From positions 57,738,987 to 57,802,986 of the forward strand of contig OU744726.1 in assembly GCA_916613615.1 (NCBI GenBank): DNA of 64,000 bases, read 5' to 3'. Under the pieces are notes generated by a model. It had not been told where the DNA came from, searched no databases, and worked only from the letters and a program-made list of their open reading frames with translations. This stretch comes from Steromphala cineraria. Lineage: Eukaryota; Mollusca; Gastropoda; Trochida; Trochidae. The position numbers and the translations under genes are program-made. Every line of letters begins with the position of its first letter. Position 1 is the stretch's first letter. This document shows positions 48,826-59,400 of the stretch, in pieces.

Positions 48826-50076
48826 ACATCCTGCTACATCAGCGTATATGTCTCCGCTAATGCTACAACCTATCCCCTGATATCCTCCTATGGTCTTCTG
48901 TCGTATCGCTGACGGGTGGTTGCTCAGCGCTATTTATAGCCTGTCTGTTTTCAGTCAAACTATTTCGAACTCCTTACACTGTTGTCTAGTGATGTCGCAC
49001 GTTGAAATCTAAGAGCGCGTGATTCGGAGCTTAGTGGGAGACTGCAATGAGAATCAGATTTATTATCTAATAGCACTTCTATTGGTTAATTTGAATCACG
49101 AGGTGAGCACGCGGAACGAAGCCAAGAAACTAGTTTGCCGCTATCGCTGAAAAGGCATCATTTCATTGGCTTGCTATATATAGCGATACGACAGAAGACC
49201 ATAGGAGGATATTTTACTGACCATGCAAGAAATCTTGGAGTCATCATTGATTCTCAACTTTCAATGGACTCACACATAGATAAACTCTGTAAAACTTGCT
49301 ATTATCATCTCCGTTGCATCAGTCAAATACGTCATCTTATAACCAGAGATGCCGCCAAAATACTTGTGCAAATGCTTGTTCATTCACGACTTGACTATAG
49401 TAATAGCTTACTGATTGGAATCAGTAAACGTCAGTTGTACAAGCTCCAGAAAGTTCAGAACGTAGCGGCAAGAATTGTGACCAGAACACCAAAAGCATGT
49501 CACATAACACCTGTGCTTAAGTGTCTACATTGGCTTCCCATCGAAGCGAGAATCAAATTTAAAGTTCTATGTATTACTTACAAATGTCAACATAATATGG
49601 CTCCAGCATATCTTTTAAATTCCTTGGAGGACTATACCCCTGCAAAAGATCTTCGATCCCAGAATTTGAAGCTTCTCCAGATGCCAAAGTATAAAAACAC
49701 CAGTTATGGACTTAAATCTTTCAGCTGTACTGCTCCAAGACTTTGGAACCAACTTCCTTATGTCATCAAAATGTCATCCTCACTGACTGTTTTTAAATCA
49801 CAGCTCAAAACTCATCTATTTTCTAGCTATTATTCATAGATTCTACCCATAGACTCTAATTATAAATATCCTTAATCAATGCTACCAGTACTACTTTTAG
49901 GCTTTATTTCATAGCATTTCAATTCATCACCTTAAATTTTCTTATTTTCAATGCGCTTTGAGCATGCACCTTGTGTATGGATATAGCGCTTTATAAATGC
50001 CCATTATTATTATTATTATTATCAGGGGATAGGTTGTAGCATTAGCGGAGACATATACGCTGATGTAGCAGGATGT
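48826..50076. mobile_element. long-TIR MITE split by a LINE insertion
   Basis: The left arm 48826-48912 (ACATCCTGCTACATCAGCG, then CTAATGCTACAACCTATCC, CCATAGG, GTCGTATCGCT) is the complement of the right arm. That arm is present as 49180-49212 and 50021-50076 with the LINE between them. Rejoining the halves restores the palindrome. The interior (48913-49179) is unique. TACAAG stands just outside both ends (48820-48825 and 50078-50083), a possible target duplication. Confidence 0.85.
49213..50020 (+). mobile_element. 5'-truncated LINE (CR1/L2-like), reverse transcriptase C-terminus
   Basis: The open frame from about 49218 to 49839 gives about 205 residues of the C-terminal end of a non-LTR reverse transcriptase: LGVIIDSQLSMDSHI, SRLDYSNSLLIGI, LQKVQNVAARIV, LHWLPIEARIKFK, then APRLWNQLP near the stop. 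After the stop comes a 3' tail (GCGCTTTATAAATGCCC) and (ATT)n, the usual L2/CR1-type end. Catalytic RT motifs and endonuclease are absent, so it cannot move. The frame is intact to its stop, so insertion is fairly recent. The first 25 or so codons of the open frame belong to the MITE, not the LINE. Confidence 0.9.
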
Positions 50077-50662
50077 GTACAAGAGTGAAAACATTAAGAT
50101 TGTCAGTGAAATGCCCTATTAAAATAATGTATTAAACAAGACATCAGTCATCATCCAATACATGCCTTTCATTGAGAATTGTAACTTATCCATCACTAAA
50201 TGAAATAACTAAGAAAAACGTATATTTTTTTATCCTGTTACAACATGAAGTCAAAGGCATTTAAAAAAATTGGTTTAAATGTATAAAAAATAGTATTGTA
50301 TAATAACATCCTTTCTGCTGTGCTATTAAAGTAATATTCAATAATAACAAACAACTGTGCACGAAGATATAACGGTTCACACGTGAGCAATTGTTTATGA
50401 TACTTCCGGGTTCTCACGTGCAGTCTTATGACAACATTGCGCAAAGCGAGACCATCTACATGCTGTAGCATTATGCGCACAACTTCGTTTTTAATCAGGG
50501 TCTTACATTTTCATCAATACAAATTGCCAGTTGAATAAATAAACTACCGATTTATTGAAGGTTTGAGATCTTTGGATGTTGTTCAGGGTGTTTAATCGAC
50601 GGTTAAACATCGAGCTGTACTGTTAGCTTGTGTTGTTTTACATAACGAGGACACACATAGAG

Positions 50663-50805
50663 AATACTAAACGACGTCCAGTTTAATAACATATTTATGA
50701 AACGAGTGGATGGTATTCGTATTTAACGAGCGAAAGCGAGTTAAATACGAATACTATCCACGAGTTTCATAAATATGTTATTAAACTGGACGGAGTTTAG
50801 TATTT
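50663..50805. repeat. near-perfect palindrome, GAGCGAAAGCGAG core
   Basis: AATACTAAAC...GTCCAGTTTAATAACATA on the left is mirrored on the right through ATTTATGAAACGAGTGGAT and TATTCGTATTTAACGAGCG. It closes on a loop of only about 3 bases at GAGCGAAAGCGAG. About 143 bp with few mismatches. A foldback element or extruding cruciform is likely. Confidence 0.85.
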
Positions 50806-53683
50806 TATTTATTACACTCTTTAAATTAATGATATAAAATGAAAATTATGTTAACTCTCAATTCTCGTAGTTGTGCGTAGGAATATCATTTTACAGTGGA
50901 CGCATAGCGTCATATTAGACTTTATGGAACAACGACAAATAGGTCATGAGTAAGTCCGTTAATAACAGCTTTAATTTTGAACAATACAAATGAAAAACTT
51001 ATCTTTCTGTTATAGTTCATACAAACGCAGATTGGCGAGTTAATAAAACCATTAGTAGCTGAATTGTGGGAATGAACGTTAGAGTGTCACTGTGTGAATG
51101 AGTGTCAAGTGATTGTGACGTCATCGGAATGTGCTTTTGCAAGCGCGATTCATTAAATGAGTTTGAGCTAGTGTCAGTGGGAGAAACACTGTCCAGGTTT
51201 GCGATCCATGGTGACGAGAGACTGGAGAAATACCCTCTTCAAGTTAGAATTTCATCTGAATTCTAAAACAAACTCTAAAAACTTTCTAGCGTTTCGGCGA
51301 ATTTGAACTTGTTGCCGATAAAGATAACATTGCAAATGCTTACAGTATCACAAAAAATTACGCTGTTTTATCGAAAGTTTTAAGTACTGTTGCTGCAATT
51401 TCAAGAATCGTCCGTAATCGGAAGGGGGATGGCCTTGCAAAATCAACTATCCAATGCCGACTTGACCCTGATTCCGAGATCATGTTTTCATTTGAGGATG
51501 AATGTTGTGGAGGTATCTCTAATTCTGTGTATTGTTTCTCGGATAATTTAATCATAAACAAATAAACACGTTTTAAAAAAGAATTTAACTTTTATCTCGT
51601 TTGTTTCTCGATATATCGCAAGTTTGATTGACATCAACCGATAACTTGTCATGCGACGGCAGGAATTAAAGTAGTTCCGGATGCGACCGCTTCCACGTGC
51701 AATGTTTCACAACAGTGTTGAATAATATGTCATTGTTTCACAACTGTCGTATCTTCAACGAGAGTGTAATAAAACGAGGTATGACATCACCTACTAACAC
51801 GTCAGTTAGAGTTAGTCACGCTTCAGTGCGTTTTATTCTGTTCGCCGGCCTAATTAGGCGGTGTTATTTATACAGTCGTAATTAAGCCGTTTCTAGGTCG
51901 ATTTCAGAAATTTAAAGTTGAGTCCATGTGAAATTGTTATCACTATTTCATGAATTCCGAAACTTGCCATATAGCATTTCAGTCCATCTTTAATGACTTA
52001 TGGAGTATGGACCTTGACTCATCCAATTTCTAAATGACAGTAGAGGTCTTGCCTATTAACTCCCTTTGATTTCTGTCAAGCTTTCTGACTTTACAAGTAT
52101 GTATTGAGTTTTGGATGTGAAGAAAAGCAAAAGCCTTTGACTTTGGAATGTAATTATTGTATTCAATATATATTTCGACTGCTATTTCTGTTATTAAGAG
52201 ATTTAAACCATTTTTCAGACTGAGGCACGATATTTGAACTGGATTGATAAATGTATCTGTATCCCGCAACCGTAAAAATCAATTATTATCAAAATCGTTC
52301 AGATTTGTATATATAAGAGCAAATTTTACGGGTGCTTCAAAATATTGAGTGTCCCCTGTAAGATTCAATGTTGGACTCGTTTTAACATGAAATGGTCACG
52401 TGTTCACAGTATTAATGAGGTTTTAGAGCCGATTTCCTACGAAATTTTTTCTAAACATATATTACGTTTTGTATTAAGAAGATATGGATCCAAAGGACCT
52501 AGACATAGAAAAAGGGTTGTTTTTTTGTAAATACATGTAGTTGTTTTTGTTATTAAAAGCTGAATGAGAGCCATGGTACGTAAGGGCACGGGGCCTGCTA
52601 GAAATGTGAGTACCGAATTACTTTCAGTTATTTCCAAAATGATTGCAGTAACCTTATATATGAGGATATTTTACGGGTGCATCAAACAGCTGTTGCCCTT
52701 CTTGTTGTACATAGAAATACTGATGTCTTTAAGTAAGTTTCTGAAATGCCTTGAAGATCTTTGATATTCAGCTGAAAGATTTTTAATTGTTCAAGAAGGC
52801 AGGTAAAAAAAATGTCAAAAGCCTTAAAATACTCTTTTTAGTGATGAACAAGGCGAATAAAATTTATTTTCATAAAAACTTTATTCATGAAAAATAAAAC
52901 ACATGAACAATAGGGCGGTCTCAAAGCAGAATGTTGCTGCACTGACAAACAATGAGGTATATTTTATTATAATGTACCAACACAGAGTGTTTACAAGATA
53001 TTATTATCAATTGTCTTACTCAATGTTTGATGTAGCAAGCAGTCTAACATGAGTTACATTTTGTGATTTCACAAAGCCTTGAGACTGGAGCCACCATTCT
53101 GAAAGACACATGGAACTATATACAATGCATTATGAAAATCTCATATCAGTCTAAGATCCATTCGTGTAAAAATACAATGTGACAATTTCTCTTATTCCAC
53201 ATAAAAAATTTGTATATTTCTGAACATTAAATGACATTTTTCGCAAAAAAATACAATGATATAAAAGCATATTATAATTTAGTCTCACTTCAGGACTGTG
53301 TATTGAATAGGAGTCTTTAAAACAGTCTGGATCCTAATTCTGCAATTCTAGAAAAATCCCAAAGAAAGGAAATAACACAAATGAAGGAACAGTACATATT
53401 TTACATATTTAATAGACTAAATTTTAGACCCTTATTGTAAATTCTGCCAATAAATCAATGTCTTCAAAATAAAAAAGTTTTTCCCAAAAAGAAATCACTT
53501 GGATTTGAAAGGATTTGTACCCTATTAATCATTGCCAAAACTCCACAAAAACTCATCACTAAACAAAATTCATAAATACATAGGACTAGACAATAACTGC
53601 CAAGAGAGGCAAAGCTAGTAGAATCTACCTGAACACAAACACACTGGCACAGCTACAACATCTAAAACATAAACCTACAGGAG

Positions 53684-53828
53684 AGGCATAATACACTGGA
53701 CAAAATAAATTAGTATATCATATTTGGGTGACGACTTAGGTTGACAATCAGGGATACATAAAATCATTCTAAATTTCAAAATGTTCATTTATCCATAATG
53801 TTTTGTCCAGTATGCCTATTATATAAAT
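53684..53828. mobile_element. possible small MITE with TGGACAAAA ends
   Basis: GGCATAATACACTGGACAAA on the left is matched by the complement of TTTTGTCCAGTATGCC on the right. About 145 bp, with the inverted ends about 15 bp long. Confidence 0.4.
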
Positions 53829-54185
53829 AAAATAAAATAATAATTTACATGAAAAACTTCAGCTCAAAGAAAGCTATCAAGGCAACATTAAGTCTCTTAA
53901 CTGTAAAGTGGACACACTGATATAAATTATTTTGGCTATGAAAGGAAGATGCTTTGGACATTCACTTCAATATGAAATGATAACTTCTTTGACAATTTTG
54001 GCTCAAATTAAGGGATAACACCAAAAGTGAAAGAATTTAGTCTCTTTATTGAGACATTTTGCATAAATTAAAGATGCCTGTTTAAGGATTTGGCTGTTAT
54101 GACTATCAAAAATAAAATGACATTCCTTTGAAGTAGTTTAGTTAAACAGATTATTGCAAAATAAGAACTGCAAGATATTATGGTT

Positions 54186-54427
54186 AACAACTTCTTTATT
54201 GTTAAAATCATGATGTTTCAACTTAAATAGAGGATATTATATGAGTGTCCATGACATACTATGTTTACGACACGAGTGCCTAAATATTAGTATTTCCCGA
54301 GCGAGAGCGAGGGATATACTGATATTTAGGCACGAGTGTCGTAAGCATAGTATGTCCTGGGCACGAATATAATATCCTCTAAACATTAACTCTTAGACAC
54401 TGGGATTTCCACAATAAAGAAGTTGTT
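54186..54427. repeat. large palindrome, GAGCGAGAGCGAG core
   Basis: AACAACTTCTTTATTGT on the left mirrors ACAATAAAGAAGTTGTT on the right. The inner arms GAGGATATTATA, CATACTATG, CGACACGAGTGCCTAAATA and GTATTTCCCGAGCG pair to the centre. It shares the centre motif, but not the arm sequence, with the palindrome at 50663. Confidence 0.85.
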
Positions 54428-56150
54428 ACTCACAAAATCATGCTATATAAACCACTCCTAAATGGCCTTCAAAAACCTACTGCAAGGGAGGCCAGCAACT
54501 CATTCGGCAATATGGCTTGCCATAGAACCTGAAAACGACGACTGGAAATGCCATTAATTTATACCTAAACTCAAAACTAAAAATAATAATTGACTTACGT
54601 CAAGTGGACAATTAAGTAAGAAGCTTGGTCACTTGATAAAATAATACTTCAATTTACATACAACGAATGAAATATAAAATGAAAATGAATATTATCAAAT
54701 TATGATTCATCAATTTTATACAACTCTTTTGATTTGTTAATGTAAATCATGTTACATGAAGAGTGAATGGAATCAAGTTTGGAATCGTTTGCATTATATG
54801 GCACAGATGAATTTTTTGGTATTTCAAAATAAAATTTCTACTTATCCATCCAGAAAAATATTTTTTTTATATTCTTTAATGAATATTGTTAGTCGTCCAA
54901 AAAGTCACAATATTTATACCCAATTGACTTTAAGAATAAATATGGTGTGCTCCAAAATTTGTTTCTCAAAATTTAGTTGATGTCGATGAAGTTGTCCAGA
55001 ATTGAAAAGGCTTTAGCAAAAAGTGTGTAAACACAGATCTTATCACATGATCCTTTTTCACTTGTAAAACCAACTTTTATTAAAACTGCCCATCTTAGAA
55101 ATGAGGCAAATAAAGAGCAAACCTCACGGAAAACAAAATTATTTTTATACAAATATATTTGGATCTATGAACAGCAAATGAAATGCAAAAATAAGAAAGT
55201 AAAAGTACATAACCTGAGCAAAAATGGAAAAAGGAATGCTTTTTTGTTGAATGTCAACAAAAAAATTTAATAAATGCAGTCAAATAATGCACAATTTACA
55301 TTCAACTCAAATGAACTAACTTCTTATTCAGCAAGGTGTTAAATAAATTTGGCAACTAACAAGCATCAAAATACATTTTCATCAACTCAATTGGAAAATG
55401 CCAGAAACAAAGAACAGGTCTTATTTTTGTTTGTTGCAACTTTACTATCTGCTACTTACAGGCGGACTAGGATATATACTTTTGTTTATATGTCTCATTG
55501 TCTTCAACTTATCAACTTTATTTGCATTCAATGCCATGATAAACATTTCTTTTGACGAACAAGAAATCTGTTTTTAAACTTTTCTAAATTTTGCCATTTT
55601 CTTTCAGCAGAGGAGGATTAACTCAATTATTCTCATGTAAATGTGATTTTGCAGAACACTTAAGTTAATTTTCAGACATTGCAAGACATTAACTAAAATG
55701 GACAATTATGAATAAGGTCCCTTTGACCGAAACAACAAGGTAATATTTGACTAGCCAAACAATAATACTCAATATCATTTCACCATTTAGAATACTCAGA
55801 GAAATTTCATAAGAAGGAATGATGTCAATTGTTGATACTTATTGTAAATATTAAACATCATCAAGTTATTGCTGTCTGATGTATTTTAAATACTGATAAT
55901 AAACCTCAGGATATAATTTACAAAAATAATGAGCTTGAAGATTTATATGAAATTTCACAAGTCAGGGCAAGAATGAGTTACTAAAACTTTCATACTCTAT
56001 TTCAGGAATACTCCAGAAATGCTAACTTGTACTGACATTGTACCACTTCATGTCATGCGAAATAACAGTTCAAAGAATTCTATGTTGTAAACATATTATA
56101 AACACTTGAGCATTGATAAATTGCATTGCTTGAGTGAGAGCAGTCTCCCC

Positions 56151-56156
56151 TTTATT
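56151..56156 (-). terminator. candidate poly(A) signal of the ABHD6 gene
   Basis: AATAAA on the minus strand about 270 nt past the stop codon, just beyond the cluster of AAGGGAGATAACTCTC motifs. Position is plausible for the gene end. Confidence 0.35.
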
Positions 56157-56184
56157 GTTAAAGAAAGCTAACTCTTTTAGTCCC

Positions 56185-56420
56185 GCAAGAGAGTTATCTC
56201 CCTTATGCCAATATAATTTCCTCTTCCTGTGAGTGTAGCACCCTTTCACACTTTCAGAGAGTTATCTCCCTTTAAATTATCACAAGAGAGTCAACACCGA
56301 AAAAGATCCATAATTGAGCTCAAACTTACTCCAACAGAGTTATCCCCCTTAGTACAAGAGAGTTACCTCCCTTTTATCAAGAGTTCTCTCCCTTCCAAAA
56401 AGAGAGTTATCTCCCTTCCA
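56185..56420 (-). repeat. AAGGGAGATAACTCTC motif cluster in the ABHD6 3' UTR
   Basis: Six copies or near copies of AAGGGAGATAACTCT (minus strand) at irregular spacing of 20-80 bp, all in one orientation, directly after the stop codon at 56427. The spacing rules out a simple tandem array. Confidence 0.7.
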
Positions 56421-56426
56421 CTAGTT

Positions 56427-59400
56427 TCATGAGAGAGTTTGTTCTTTCCCCTCCCAGTATTCCATGATGGCCGATGTGTATTTCTTCGGCTGGTCAAGAG
56501 TAATTGCATGTCCACACTCGGGTATCACATCGACTCTCTCCACCTTTCCCAATCCTGTCTTCAGCACTTCGATACCAGATAGATCAATGATCTGAAAGGA
56601 GTATGATAATGATAATATTGTTAATGACACACTTGTGGGAGTTGGAATTCCTTTGTAATTAGCTTAACAACATTAAACTACAGCTCAATTCATTCGCTAA
56701 CCTACTCCAAATGTTGACTCTTTTTAATGATATAAGCTGTGTTACATTGTTGCAAGATTCTCAATCAAATGGCTTATTCTCCCAAAAAGTGTCAATCACT
56801 CAAAATTAATTTTTGAAAGTTATCTAAAGCCTTCAGAATAAAAATTATGGGTTGATATTAATTGATAGGTTAAGTTATTTAGGTAAATTTCATATGTATG
56901 TTTGTCTTCCGCAAATATATTTGACAGTTTTAAGATTTTCGTTGCAAACATGTTTTTTCCATATAAAATTGCCATTTAGGAAATGAATATGTGAGATATT
57001 TAAAATTTATATGATGAATTATGCCATTTACGTCAGTATCAAAACAAAAAATATATTATGAAAATGACGGACTGCTTTCCACTGACCTTGTCATGTTCCC
57101 CCCAGATGAGTTGTACCGGGGCCTCGATACGAGACAGATTCTCCTCCAGAACTGTGCGATTGTGAGCCAGTCGATGGAACACTGAGGTGATATATGATAT
57201 AAAGATTTGTTAATTTATTTACACAATAGCGAATAACTGTGAAAGAAATTTAGATGACCAACTTTGAGTTGTTTAATTATACCGTACCATATTTTCTGAT
57301 ATTATGATATGCTTAAATTTGACATAAAAGTCTTTGCAATAAATGAATGCCAATTTATATAATGAATAAACATGAAGTTCACTGAAATTATTGCTTCATA
57401 AAACTCACATTTTAAGTAAAATTCGTTCTTCTTTTTCCTGATGTCAGCTGCCCCTTGTAGAATCTGTAGTGACAACAATTCATGTCAAATATGTGTAAGA
57501 ATTAGTTTAAACAAAAACAAGAATGACAACAGAATGAAGTTCAGACAAGCAGATCTTTGAGAGAAGTGTGAAATATTTTGAACCATGATTATTAAAATGT
57601 AATTTTCAATCAAACCATAAAAACTCAATTTTTATTTTGGACTGTTCCATGTGTTATATAAAGATACACAGTTCATTGTAGATTAATTCATAACAAAACA
57701 ATGGTTCAAAATTTCTAACTTCATTGTTTTAAGGTGTTATTTTTTTTAAAATCCTGGTTATCATAAAATTTCAAGTTGTGTTTCCATCGAAACCACCAAA
57801 AATATGTGTCATGTCTGAAGAAGAAATCCTAAGACACCACATCACATGATGCTTGTTTCACATACCAAATAGAAAGCGTTTTTACTCATAAAATAGATGT
57901 CTCCCCCATACACCATTTCAGCTGAATTTTGTTTTTGAAAAACCCTTACAGTTTTTAACAACAAGGCAAAAGGGAGCACAGCTTACGTACCCCGGCTGTA
58001 ATTTCTCTGCCATTACAATGACAAAATCAATCATGTGAAAGAATGATAACTATAAAATCTGAGTCTAAACAAAATAATAACTGAAGTCTAGAAGTCATAG
58101 CTTTTATTATACAAAGAAATAAAACAAAGTCAGGACATTTGACATTTTGTTCAAACTTGAGAATTTCAGAATTTAAATCCCTTAAAGGCACATCAGTTGT
58201 AAATGAAAATCTCACATATGGTATAGGAAGTCAAATTCAGTATGCTTCAGAAACTGTTCAAAGTCAGTCATTCGGCAGTTTTGCGGCCAAAATTAAAAAA
58301 CAATTTAGTACCTTGGAATTTTTTTCCCCAAAAGGCACATCTGCACCGGTCCACATAGGTAACTCCCATATCAAATTTGAAGTTTCTGAGTCAAATTGAT
58401 TTCAAGTTATATTCCGGAAACTGAACAAAGTCAGAATTTTGCTATTTTAGGGCCAAAATTTCAAAAACTTTTGCAACCCTGAAACGGTAACCCCCAAAAG
58501 GCACATCTGCACCACATAGGTAAAATTCATACCAAATTTGAAGTTTCTGAATCAAATAGTTTTCAAGCTATGCTTTAGAAACAATTTTGAACGTACGGAC
58601 AGATGGCCAGGCTTAGCGCTATATACCCCTGACTACGTCATAGAGGGGGTATAAAAACCACATTCTTTCAAGAAAACTAACCTTTCCCTTCAAGATGACA
58701 AAATCCAAATTGTTGCCATGGGAACCCAAAAAAATAAATGAAAGCCAAATCTACATGATACAAATAGGATGTATACCAAATGTCGTGAAGAGCAGTTTCA
58801 GAGTTATGCTCCGGAAACAAATTTGAACGCCAATGCTGAAGCAGACGGCGACAGGAACTCAGACAAAACTGGTATGTTTCCCGACACTTCGGGTGAAGAC
58901 ATTAGGCCTTATGGATTTTGAGATCTGAACAGAAAATGACAATAAAGGCAACACAAGCCACTAAAACAATAAGGTAAGGGAGGTCACTCACTACTCACCT
59001 GATAGGGGAAGTAAGTCCTGTAGTATCTGCTGAGGTTGAGCATATCCTGCATCTCGGCTCCGTTCTGTGGTAGGAGGGCGCAGTCGTTAACATCCATGTT
59101 GCCCCCCTTCTCCATGTGCTCTCGAATCTCCTCTGCAAATGGACTCGGGGTAGGCGTGATCACTGGAGGGGAGAAAACAACAACTCTTAATTGACCAATG
59201 AAAATGCATCAATTTGCAGGTTCTGAGACTTTGGTTTTTGAATGGTGAATGGAATCAAAAGAAAAATAACAGTGGTTGATCTGGGACGGGTGCTGAACCC
59301 CCAGTCTAAGTAAACCTAGCCTCAATAAAATTTGATATACTCCCATACTGAGTCTAGCGAGATGCAGTAAGAGGTCGCAACCGACCTTTCGGCGACCTAT

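Larger units (their letters stand above)
50806..56120. other. gene-poor AT-rich DNA
   Basis: No coding sequence recognised on either strand. It contains a small inverted-repeat element at 53684-53828 and the palindrome at 54186-54427. The rest is AT-rich without visible structure. Confidence 0.4.

Noticed and set aside
49135..49217. The first 25 or so codons of the reverse transcriptase frame as part of the LINE
   Set aside because: That stretch is interior and arm sequence of the surrounding MITE, with no RT similarity, and the frame there begins at a TTG rather than an ATG.
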